From an uncultured Opitutia bacterium (GTDB lineage Bacteria > Verrucomicrobiota > Verrucomicrobiia > Opitutales > Opitutaceae), in NCBI GenBank assembly GCA_903873805.1, contig CAIQQB010000071.1, positions 1-57,162 of the forward strand: a stretch of 57,162 bases of DNA, written 5' to 3'. A program made the translations under genes and the position numbers. The notes below the pieces were generated by a model, which worked only from the letters and a program-made list of their open reading frames with translations, ran no database searches and was not told where the DNA came from. Positions 49,320-57,162 of the stretch are shown piece by piece (the stretch's first letter is position 1; each line of letters begins with the position of its first letter).

Positions 49320-50267
49320 ATGAAATCACCCCGAATTCTCCTGCTGGCTGTGCTCACCCTCGGCGGCCTTGCTCCCACCCTCCGTGCGGCCGCCATCCCC
49401 AGCATCGCCGATGCTGGGGACTACTCCGCCAGCTTTGACACGCAGTACAACAGCCTGACCGTGGAGAAGGTCGGTTCGGTGGTCGAATTGCGGGCGCGAT
49501 CCCGGCGCGGCGAATTCCTCGAATCCGCCGTCGACCTGAAGGACCCGCTGACGATGCAGGTGGCCTACACGAGGACGCTGTATGCGGCGGTCTTCTTCCA
49601 GCCCAATCCCCAGCGGGCCCTGATCATCGGCCTCGGTGGCGCGGGCTTTCACCGCCTCTTTGCCGCGACCTACCCGGACGCCGTACTCCAGACTGCCGAG
49701 CTCGACCCGAAGGTCTTTGAGTTGTGCCAGACCGCGCTCGATTTCAAGCCGACCGACAAGACCCCGGTGGCGCTGATGGACGGCCGCATGTTCGTGAAAC
49801 GCGACACCGCGAAATATGACTGGATCATCCTCGATGCCTTCCGCGGCGGCTACGTCCCGCCGCACCTGAAGACGGAAGATTTCTACCGCGAATGCGCCGC
49901 GCGGCTCACCGACCAGGGGGTGTTCATCAGCAATCTCCACCAGGGGACCGAGCTCTACTTTTCCGACATCAAGACCATCATGGCCGTGTTCCCCCAGGTG
50001 GTGCTCTTCAATCCGCCCGAAAGCGGCAATGTGATCGCGTTCGCGGTGAACTACAAAACCCCGGTCATCACCGACTCGGCCAAGTGGGGCGCTCCGGGCA
50101 CCCTCGGCAAGGTTTTCGGCGGCAAGCTGGATCTCGTCAAGGTCCGCACCGAGCACATTCCCCTTCCGGCCAAGGACCTGGTTGACGCGAAGGTGCTGAC
50201 GGACGATTTCGCCCCGGTGGAGTTTCTCGACACCGTCAAGACCAACAACACCGCGCCCAACAAGTAG
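49320..50267 (+). CDS. Exported spermidine-synthase-like protein, copy 2
   Basis: A 315-aa paralogue of the preceding gene: the same signal-peptide layout (MKSPRILLLAVLTLGG), GLGGAGFH, ELDPKVFELC, DGRMFVKRD and ILDAFRGGYVPPHL motifs. By eye more than half of the residues are identical, so this is a tandem duplication. The two differ mostly in the signal peptide and in the region after the catalytic-type motif. The gap to copy 1 is 74 nt. Confidence 0.8.
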   Translation: MKSPRILLLAVLTLGGLAPTLRAAAIPSIADAGDYSASFDTQYNSLTVEKVGSVVELRARSRRGEFLESAVDLKDPLTMQVAYTRTLYAAVFFQPNPQRALIIGLGGAGFHRLFAATYPDAVLQTAELDPKVFELCQTALDFKPTDKTPVALMDGRMFVKRDTAKYDWIILDAFRGGYVPPHLKTEDFYRECAARLTDQGVFISNLHQGTELYFSDIKTIMAVFPQVVLFNPPESGNVIAFAVNYKTPVITDSAKWGAPGTLGKVFGGKLDLVKVRTEHIPLPAKDLVDAKVLTDDFAPVEFLDTVKTNNTAPNK

Positions 50268-50353
50268 GTGCGTCCCGCGCGGACCGGGCCGTCTCGTTGC
50301 GCCGGGACGACGGAGCGCGGAGCTGCTTTGCGGAACTTTCTCTCCATTACCCC

Positions 50354-51109
50354 ATGAAAATCACCCTCCTTGCCCTGGCGCTGCTGGGCGCCGCGCTTTC
50401 CCTTCCGGCCCAGACGGTCCACCCGGTCCCCGCGACGGACGACGGTCCCGGCTTCGAGCCGATCTTCGACGGCAAGACCCTGACCGGCTGGGAGGGCGAC
50501 CCGAAATACTGGCGGGTGGAGGATGGCTGCATCGTCGGCGAGGTCACGCCGGCGACGGTGCTGAAGGTGAACACGTTCATCATCTGGCGGGGCGGACAGC
50601 CGGGCGACTTTGAGCTCAAGGCCGAATACCGCATTTCCGAGAAGGGCAACAGCGGGGTGAACTACCGCAGCATCGAGGTGCCCGGGGTGCCGCTGGGCAT
50701 GCAGGGCTACCAGTTCGACCTCGACGGCGAGACCCGCAACGCCAACGGCCTCCGTTACACCGGCCAGAATTACGAGGAGCGCGGCCGCACGTTCCTCGCC
50801 CTCCGCGGCCAGCTCACGCGGGTGGAGGACGGCAAACCGCCGCAAATCATCGGCACGGTCGGCGACACCAAGGCGCTGGAGGCATTCATCAAGAATGACG
50901 ACTGGAACGAGCTGCACATCATCGCCCGCGGCAATGTCATCACCCACATCCTGAACGGACACATCATGTGTGTGGTCGTGGACGAGGATCCGAAGGGTCG
51001 CAAAGCCGCCGGCGAGATCGGCGTGCAGGTCCACGTCGGCCCCCCGATGAAGGTCGAGTTCCGGAACTTCCGCCTCAAGAAGCTCGCGCCCCTTCCCGCC
51101 GCTCCCTGA
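50354..51109 (+). CDS. Exported DUF1080 (3-keto-disaccharide hydrolase family) protein
   Basis: A 251-aa protein with a signal peptide (residues 1-19, MKITLLALALLGAALSLPA). The DUF1080 opening FDGKTLTGWEG and WRVEDGCIVGE, and later GNSGVNYRS and WNELHIIARGN, are clear; this jelly-roll family includes 3-keto-disaccharide hydrolases and is abundant in Verrucomicrobiota and Planctomycetes. The substrate is unproven. The start is ATG 50354, which opens the signal peptide. Confidence 0.88.
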   Translation: MKITLLALALLGAALSLPAQTVHPVPATDDGPGFEPIFDGKTLTGWEGDPKYWRVEDGCIVGEVTPATVLKVNTFIIWRGGQPGDFELKAEYRISEKGNSGVNYRSIEVPGVPLGMQGYQFDLDGETRNANGLRYTGQNYEERGRTFLALRGQLTRVEDGKPPQIIGTVGDTKALEAFIKNDDWNELHIIARGNVITHILNGHIMCVVVDEDPKGRKAAGEIGVQVHVGPPMKVEFRNFRLKKLAPLPAAP

Positions 51110-51212
51110 GCGGAATAACCGCCCGACGCACCGCCGGGGACCGGTCCATTTGCACGCCGGTCGTTGGTGACGACTCGGCTCCAGCCCCAAACTATTGGTT
51201 TGGGCTTTTCCT

Positions 51213-51228
51213 GGTTTCATGGCTTCCT
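51213..51228 (+). repeat. 16-nt motif upstream of xylB, identical to one upstream of pdxJ
   Basis: GGTTTCATGGCTTCCT, 14 nt before the xylB ATG. See the entry at 9904. Confidence 0.7.
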
Positions 51229-51241
51229 CCTTACTCCAGCC

Positions 51242-52801
51242 ATGTCCCTCTACCTCGGCATCGATTCCGGCACGCAGAGCACCAAGGCGGTCGTCCTCGA
51301 CCTCGATACCCGCAAGGTCATCGCCGAGGCCCGCGCGCCGCACACGCTGATCACCGGCCTGCCCGCCGGCCACTTCGAGCAGCATCCGCAGGACTGGACC
51401 GCCGCGCTCGACGCCGTCATCGCCGAGGTCGCCGCCAAGGTCGACCGCCGCCGGGTGCGCGGCATCGGCGTGTCAGGCCAGCAGCACGGCTTCGTCGCGC
51501 TCGACGCCGCCGGGCAGGTCATCCGTCCGGCCAAGCTCTGGTGCGATACCAGCACGACCGCCGAGTGCGCGCTGCTGACCAAAAAGCTTGGCGGACCGAA
51601 GGCCGCGCTCCGCCTGACGGGCAATCTCATCCTGCCCGGCTTCACCGCGCCCAAGATCCTCTGGCTCAAACGCCATGAGCCCAAGCATTACGCGCGCCTC
51701 CGCCACGTGCTGCTGCCGCACGATTACCTGAATTTCCATCTCACCGGCGATTATTTCATGGAATTTGGCGACGCTTCCGGCACCGCGCTGCTGGATGTAC
51801 GCCGCCGCACTTGGTCGTCCGCCGCGCTCAAGGCCATCGACCGGAACCTCGCAGATTGGCTGCCGCCGGTGTCCGCCTCGCACGAGGCCGCTGGCACCCT
51901 GCGTCCCGCGCTAGCGGAAAAGTACGGCTTCTCGTCCGAGGTGGTCGTGAGCGCCGGCGGCGGTGACAACATGATGGGCGCGATCGGCACGGGCAATGTC
52001 ACCCCCGGGGTCGTGACCGCCAGCTTCGGCACGAGCGGCACCATTTACGCTTTTTCCAAACAGCCGGTCGTCGATCCGCAGGGGGAGATTGCGGCCTTCT
52101 GTTCCTCGACGGGCGGCTGGCTGCCGCTGCTCTGCACGATGAATGTGACCACAGTGACCGAGCAGGTGCGGGCGTTGTTCGGCTACGACCACGCCGCGCT
52201 CAATGCGGCGGTCTCCGCCGTGCCTGCGGGCGCGGGCGGGCTCGTGCTGCTGCCCTACCTCGCCGGCGAACGCACCCCCAATATCCCCGCGGGCTCCGGG
52301 GTGCTGCTCGGGTTGAACAACCAAACTTTTTCGGCCGGCCATGTCGCCCGGGCGGCAATGGAGGGCGTGACGCTCGGGATGAACTACGGCCTGCGCCGGC
52401 TGGCCGCGCTCGGGGTCAGGCCCAAGGAAATCCGCGTGACCGGCGGCGGGGCGAAATCGCCCGTCTGGCGGCAGATCATGGCTGATGTTTTTGGCGTGCC
52501 GGTGGTGGCGATGGCCGAGGACGAGGGAGCGGCGCTAGGCGGCGCGTTGCAGGCCGCCTGGTGCGTGACCCGGCGCGAGGGTGACGGGAAGGCGAGAATC
52601 GCGGATTTCACGGCGGGAACAGTGGCGCTCAACGAGACGACCCGCTGCATGCCCGACCGGGCAAACGTTGCGCGGTACCGCGAGATGCAGGCGTTGCAGG
52701 ACCGGCTGAGTCTGGCGTTGCGCGGGGTGTTTCCGGCCCAGCGGAGGCTGGCGGAGGTCCCGGTCCCTGCGCGCACGCGCAGGGCCACTCATTCAGTGTA
52801 G
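51242..52801 (+). CDS. xylB: Xylulokinase (FGGY family) with REP-encoded C-terminus
   Basis: Phosphorylates D-xylulose to xylulose 5-phosphate. FGGY kinase features are present: the first ATP-binding strand GIDSGTQSTKAVVLDL, substrate-site VSGQQHGFV, the signature near VTGGGAKSPVWRQIMADVFG and a late DEGAALGGALQAA. It is 519 aa from ATG 51242. The final dozen residues (VPARTRRATHSV) and the TAG stop lie inside a 57-bp REP unit, and a very similar end is found in the neighbouring RAYT. No xylose isomerase is next to it. Confidence 0.93.
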   Translation: MSLYLGIDSGTQSTKAVVLDLDTRKVIAEARAPHTLITGLPAGHFEQHPQDWTAALDAVIAEVAAKVDRRRVRGIGVSGQQHGFVALDAAGQVIRPAKLWCDTSTTAECALLTKKLGGPKAALRLTGNLILPGFTAPKILWLKRHEPKHYARLRHVLLPHDYLNFHLTGDYFMEFGDASGTALLDVRRRTWSSAALKAIDRNLADWLPPVSASHEAAGTLRPALAEKYGFSSEVVVSAGGGDNMMGAIGTGNVTPGVVTASFGTSGTIYAFSKQPVVDPQGEIAAFCSSTGGWLPLLCTMNVTTVTEQVRALFGYDHAALNAAVSAVPAGAGGLVLLPYLAGERTPNIPAGSGVLLGLNNQTFSAGHVARAAMEGVTLGMNYGLRRLAALGVRPKEIRVTGGGAKSPVWRQIMADVFGVPVVAMAEDEGAALGGALQAAWCVTRREGDGKARIADFTAGTVALNETTRCMPDRANVARYREMQALQDRLSLALRGVFPAQRRLAEVPVPARTRRATHSV

Positions 52802-52821
52802 TCCGCCGCGTGAGCGGCGGG
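52765..52821 (+). repeat. REP unit 1, at the end of xylB
   Basis: Two palindromes: CCCTGCGC-GCAC-GCGCAGGG (52765-52784) and CCGCCGC-GTGA-GCGGCGG (52803-52820), joined by an 18-nt linker. It matches the second unit at 51 of 57 positions in the same orientation. xylB stops within the linker. Confidence 0.92.
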
Positions 52822-52843
52822 ATGAGATCGCCCAGCACCGACC

Positions 52844-53425
52844 ATGCCTTTCTTACCCAAGTCAAAACTTCCGCGTCTCTCGCGTGAGTTTTACCAGGGC
52901 CGGGCGGCCGTCCTCTGGACGCATACGTTTGAAGATCGCGCCACCGACTGGCTCGACAATAAATTTCACGCCCGCTTTCGCGAAGTGCTTTTGCACGCCG
53001 GTGCGCGGCATCAACTCGCCTGCCCGGTGTATGTGCTCATGCCCGACCACTGGCATCTGGTGTGGCTGGGGCTGGCGGAGGAGAGCGACCAGAGGCTGGC
53101 CACAGCATTTCTGCGCCAACACCTCAAATTGACGCTGGGTAAAGGCCGCCTGCAGAATCGCGCGCATGACCACGTGCTGCGCGAAACGGAGCGAGAACGC
53201 GGAAATTTCATGGCCGCCTGCAATTATGTCCGGGACAATCCAGTCCGAGGCGGACTGTGTGCAGCGTGGCAGGACTGGCCTTATCTGGGAGGAATGATCG
53301 CCGGCTACCCCGACCTCGATCCGCGGACGAATGCCTACTGGGAGAAGTTCTGGAGGATACACAGCAGGCTGGCGGGCACCGGTCAGATCCCTGCGCTGAC
53401 GCGCAGGGCTACGAATTCAGTGTAG
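52844..53425 (+). CDS. REP-associated tyrosine transposase (RAYT)
   Basis: A 193-aa single-strand transposase of the Y1 (HUH) class. The metal site is H69-W-H71 in LMPDHWHLVW, and the nucleophile is likely Y128 in CNYVRDNPVRGGL, a block that is diagnostic for RAYTs. Such proteins cleave and join REP hairpins. It is flanked by two REP units in direct orientation, the second of which encodes its last residues and its TAG. All key residues are present, so it may be active. Confidence 0.94.
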   Translation: MPFLPKSKLPRLSREFYQGRAAVLWTHTFEDRATDWLDNKFHARFREVLLHAGARHQLACPVYVLMPDHWHLVWLGLAEESDQRLATAFLRQHLKLTLGKGRLQNRAHDHVLRETERERGNFMAACNYVRDNPVRGGLCAAWQDWPYLGGMIAGYPDLDPRTNAYWEKFWRIHSRLAGTGQIPALTRRATNSV

Positions 53426-53445
53426 CCCGCCGCGTGAGCGGCGGG
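53389..53445 (+). repeat. REP unit 2, at the end of the RAYT gene
   Basis: CCCTGCGC-TGAC-GCGCAGGG (53389-53408), an 18-nt linker, and CCCGCCGC-GTGA-GCGGCGGG (53426-53445). The linker contains the RAYT stop codon. Direct repeat of unit 1. Confidence 0.92.
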
Positions 53446-53472
53446 ATTCCGGCGGGACCACCCCCGGCCCCC

Positions 53473-54687
<1,215 letters not shown>

Positions 54688-54713
54688 GGGAGTGGGGGGC
54701 CGGGCGGCGGGCG

Positions 54714-55496
54714 TCAGTCGGTGAGCTTGGCCTCGGCTTCGGCCTCCTGCAGCTTCCGGATTTCGACCTCGGCCACGTTACGGGTGGCTACCTGGACGTC
54801 GCTCACCAACCGGCCGTCGCGGATGATGAGGTTGCGCTTGCAGTAGTGGGCGATGTCGAGCTCATGGGTGACCATCACGATGGTGATGCCCTCGTTATTG
54901 AGCTGCTGGAACACCCCCATGACCTCGGCGGAGGTTTTGCTGTCGAGGTTGCCCGTCGGCTCGTCGGCGAGGAGAATCTGCGGCTCGTTGACGAGGGCGC
55001 GGGCGATGGCGACGCGCTGCTGCTGGCCGCCGGAGAGTTGGCTGGGAAAATGATCGGCGCGGTTGGCCAGGCCGACGATGTCGAGGCAGCGCAGGGCGCG
55101 GTCCCGCATCTCCCGGGCGCTGCGGCGGTGTTTGCTGTAGAGCGTGGGCAGCTCGACATTTTCGCGGGCGGTGGTGCGGGAGAGGAGATTGAAGCCCTGG
55201 AAGACGAATCCGAGCTTCTGGTTGCGGATGTCGGCCAGCTCATTGCTGTCGAGGTTTGAGACATCGATGCCGTCGAGCAGGTACCGGCCGTGGGTCGGAC
55301 GGTCGAGGCAGCCGAGCAGGTTCATCAGCGTGGACTTGCCCGAGCCGCTGGCACCCATGATGGCGATGAACTCACCCTTGTGCATTGCGAGCGAGATGCC
55401 CCGCACGGCGCGAACCTCGACCTCGCCCGAGCTGTAGGTCTTGTGGATGTCATCGAGTTGGACGACGGCAGGCATGGCAGTGGGGTCGGCCGGCAT
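54714..55496 (-). CDS. MacB-type ABC transporter ATP-binding protein
   Basis: A 260-aa ATPase for the efflux complex. Walker A GASGSGKST (48-56), signature LSGGQ (154-158) and Walker B ILLADEP (174-180). The LolD/MacB-like start (VVQLDDIHKTY) places it in that subfamily. ATG 55496 follows the adaptor stop by three bases, with a GAGGAT ribosome-binding site in the adaptor 3' end. A later in-frame ATG (55475) cannot be excluded. A charged helical C-terminus (EIRKLQEAEAEAKLTD) extends beyond the core. Confidence 0.94.
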   Translation of the reverse strand: MPADPTAMPAVVQLDDIHKTYSSGEVEVRAVRGISLAMHKGEFIAIMGASGSGKSTLMNLLGCLDRPTHGRYLLDGIDVSNLDSNELADIRNQKLGFVFQGFNLLSRTTARENVELPTLYSKHRRSAREMRDRALRCLDIVGLANRADHFPSQLSGGQQQRVAIARALVNEPQILLADEPTGNLDSKTSAEVMGVFQQLNNEGITIVMVTHELDIAHYCKRNLIIRDGRLVSDVQVATRNVAEVEIRKLQEAEAEAKLTD

Positions 55497-55499
55497 GGG

Positions 55500-56951
55500 T
55501 TAGAATCCTCGGCCACCGCCACCACCGCCGCGGCCTCCGCCTCCGCCACCGCCGCCAAAGGGATTGTTCACCGGCCCGGAGGCTGGCGCGGCGGACGGCA
55601 ACACGACCGAAGTCACGACGCTGTCCCCTTCCTGAAGACCGGCGATCACCTCGGTGCTCATTCCGTCGGTGATGCCGAGCTTGACGCTCACGGGCGTGAA
55701 GACCGGATGGTCGGCCGGGCCGGAAACCTTGTAGAGCGTGCGGGTGACCGCGGGCGCGCCCCGTTCGGTGCTGTAGCGTTCCGGCAGCTCGATGCCGCGT
55801 TCCTTGGCCAGCTGCTGGAGACGGGCGAGGGCATCGGGCGAGAGCGGACCGGCGCGCGGATCGACGCCGAGTTCCGTGAGCAGGGCCCGCACCGGGCCGC
55901 CCCGGCCGCCGGCCCCGCCGGCGGGAGCACCCGATGCGCCGGTCGCACCAACATTCGTCCGCTGGCCGCCGGAGGCCGTGACGTTGCCGGTGTCCGGAGC
56001 CTTGGGCGCGGCGGCCGGCAGCAGCGAGTCCGGAAGTCGCACGCGCAGCGCGCTGTTGAGAACCTTCAGGGTGCCGGAGCGGCTGGCGACCACGATGGAG
56101 GAGGTCGCCGTCATGCCGGGCTTCAGCTTGAGATCGTCATTGCTCACCGCGACCATCACCGAGTAGACGACGACATTCTGCTGGGTCTGGGGCGAGTTGC
56201 GGATCTGGGAAACCTTGCCGTGAAACTGGCTGTTCGGATAGGCATCCACCGTAAAGTTGACATCCTGGCCCTCGGCGATGCTGCCGATGTCGGCCTCGGA
56301 TACGTCGACATTGATCTGCATCTTTTTCAGGTCGGCGGCGATCTGGAAGAGGGTCGGGGCGCTCAGGCTGGCGGCCACCGTGTTGCCGAGGTCAACCTGC
56401 CGCGAGATCACCGTTCCGTCTGTTGGTGAATAAATGGTGCAGCGATCCAAGTTGACCTGGGCCGTCTGCACATTGGCGGTTTGGATGTCCACCTGCGCGG
56501 AGGACTGGGTCAGTTGCGCTTCGGCGGTGTCGAGATCGGCCTGGCTGACGAGTTTGCGCTTAAACAGCTCCCGGGTCCGCTCGGTGTTGAGCTTGGTCAG
56601 GTTGAAGTTGGCTTGCTGGTTGGTCAGCTGGGCCTTGGCCTGGGCCAGGGCGGTCTGGTAGTTGGCGGGATCGATTTCCAGCAGGACCTGACCTTTTTTC
56701 ACCGGGGTGTTCCAGTCCACGTAGAGCTTGGAAACGATGCCGGAGACCTGGCTGCTGACGTTGACATTGAGCACCGGTTCCAGATCGCCACTGGCGGTCA
56801 CCACCTGGGTGACATCACCGCGGGCGATGGCCGCCGTGGTCACTTGGGGCGGGGCGTCGGACCCCCTCCACCAATAATAGCCGCCGCTGGCGGCGGCGGC
56901 CAGGACAACCAAGGTAATGAACCAGCGAAGCGGGGAGGATGATTTCGCCAT
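55500..56951 (-). CDS. MacA-like periplasmic adaptor of an efflux system
   Basis: A 483-aa membrane-fusion protein. An N-terminal anchor helix (about residues 9-27, WFITLVVLAAAASGGYYWW) is followed by a barrel-sandwich and coiled-coil hairpin (AQAKAQLTNQQANFNLTKLNTERTRELF at about 125-150), and beta-barrel domains. It links MacB to an outer-membrane channel. Unusual features are a Gly/Arg-rich end (GGGGRGGGGGGRGF) and a non-family stretch at about 350-380. The start is ATG 56951. No outer-membrane TolC-like gene is in view. Confidence 0.92.
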   Translation of the reverse strand: MAKSSSPLRWFITLVVLAAAASGGYYWWRGSDAPPQVTTAAIARGDVTQVVTASGDLEPVLNVNVSSQVSGIVSKLYVDWNTPVKKGQVLLEIDPANYQTALAQAKAQLTNQQANFNLTKLNTERTRELFKRKLVSQADLDTAEAQLTQSSAQVDIQTANVQTAQVNLDRCTIYSPTDGTVISRQVDLGNTVAASLSAPTLFQIAADLKKMQINVDVSEADIGSIAEGQDVNFTVDAYPNSQFHGKVSQIRNSPQTQQNVVVYSVMVAVSNDDLKLKPGMTATSSIVVASRSGTLKVLNSALRVRLPDSLLPAAAPKAPDTGNVTASGGQRTNVGATGASGAPAGGAGGRGGPVRALLTELGVDPRAGPLSPDALARLQQLAKERGIELPERYSTERGAPAVTRTLYKVSGPADHPVFTPVSVKLGITDGMSTEVIAGLQEGDSVVTSVVLPSAAPASGPVNNPFGGGGGGGGRGGGGGGRGF

Positions 56952-57030
56952 AAATAAAAAGGGGGGAAGTCTAGGTCTTCCGTTGGTGAAGGCAAACCAA
57001 ACCAACCAAGCGGAGCCAAATTTGGGTTCT

Positions 57031-57162
57031 TCAGGAAATCGTGTGGGTTTGAGCTGATGGCGAATGGAGGCTGAGGTCAAGCTTGCCACAAAAGAAGAGG
57101 ATGCGGACGCGGTAATTGGCGAAGCGACGGAAGCCGCGTGCGTCCGCCTTGATGGCTTGAAT
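57031..57162 (-). CDS. ISL3-family transposase, C-terminal end (cut by window end)
   Basis: On the minus strand the open frame enters from the right edge and ends in a TGA at 57031-57033, encoding 43 residues. The visible part (IQAIKADARGFRRFANYRVRIL then GKLDLSLHS) resembles the C-termini of ISL3-type transposases. A likely element end (GGGTTCTTC, about 57024 onward) lies next to the stop. Family name is provisional since the DDE core is outside the window. Confidence 0.65.
   Translation of the reverse strand: MQAIKADARGFRRFANYRVRILFFCGKLDLSLHSPSAQTHTIS

Overview
The window is GC-rich chromosomal DNA, probably from a member of the Verrucomicrobiota, most likely the Opitutaceae. This is inferred from gene content: a sigma factor with a membrane-anchored tail, a DUF1080 protein, fused CcoN-CcoO, SecA with a long insert, GxxExxY proteins and many short intergenic palindromes. 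There is no rRNA gene here to settle it, and I see no tRNA gene, CRISPR array or prophage. Nearly all of it is ordinary core genome, but it is peppered with small repeat elements, several of which lie inside coding sequences.

Layout. 1-3.7 kb: end of rpoA, rplQ, a zinc-ribbon membrane protein, guaA and a LolA-like lipoprotein-sorting protein. 3.7-7.5 kb: histidine genes hisD-hisC-hisB-hisH. 7.7-9.9 kb: citrate synthase and a convergent membrane protein. 9.9-14.3 kb: an overlapping operon pdxJ, small membrane ORF, acpS, nnr (NAD(P)HX repair) and dprA. 14.4-17 kb, minus strand: HIT protein, GxxExxY protein, unknown protein, nrdR and pabA/trpG. 17.1-25.3 kb: tgt, a UDP-glucuronate decarboxylase-type epimerase, secA, a GNAT protein, a DUF2809 protein and lnt. 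25.5-27.5 kb: a PocR/AraC regulator, UspA and an unknown Cys/His-rich protein. 27.7-36 kb: a complete cbb3 oxidase cluster (ccoS, fused ccoNO, ccoQ, single-haem ccoP, ccoG, a small membrane protein, a TauE/SafE-like protein, ccoI). 36-41.5 kb: D-Ala-D-Ala carboxypeptidase, a small membrane protein, a heparinase II/III-like protein and the sigma factor. 41.7-47.5 kb: ilvB, a small membrane protein, uvrB, a second GxxExxY protein and a HAD phosphatase. 47.6-51.1 kb: a split spermidine-synthase-like system (one membrane half plus two exported synthase-like paralogues) and a DUF1080 protein. 51.2-53.4 kb: xylulokinase and a REP-associated tyrosine transposase (RAYT) bracketed by two 57-bp REP units. 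53.5-57 kb: a MacA/MacB efflux system. 57.0 kb to the end: the 3' end of an ISL3-like transposase.

The most interesting material is the repeat layer. (1) Both GxxExxY (PD-(D/E)XK-like) genes sit inside small cassettes bounded by 18-20-nt inverted repeats, one pair 18/18 and the other 19/20 identical. Each pair is a different sequence, but both are built from iterated short words, and gene-less inverted pairs of the same style occur between other genes. This looks like a REPIN/RAYT-like arrangement with a nuclease-fold protein in place of a transposase. (2) Palindromic elements lie in frame inside nnr (three blocks) and ccoI (two blocks), like Rickettsia palindromic elements. (3) The REP units around the RAYT gene encode the last residues and the stop codons of both xylB and the RAYT. 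Smaller oddities: a Tgt without a standard start codon and without two zinc cysteines, a CcoP with one CXXCH, and exported spermidine-synthase-like paralogues.
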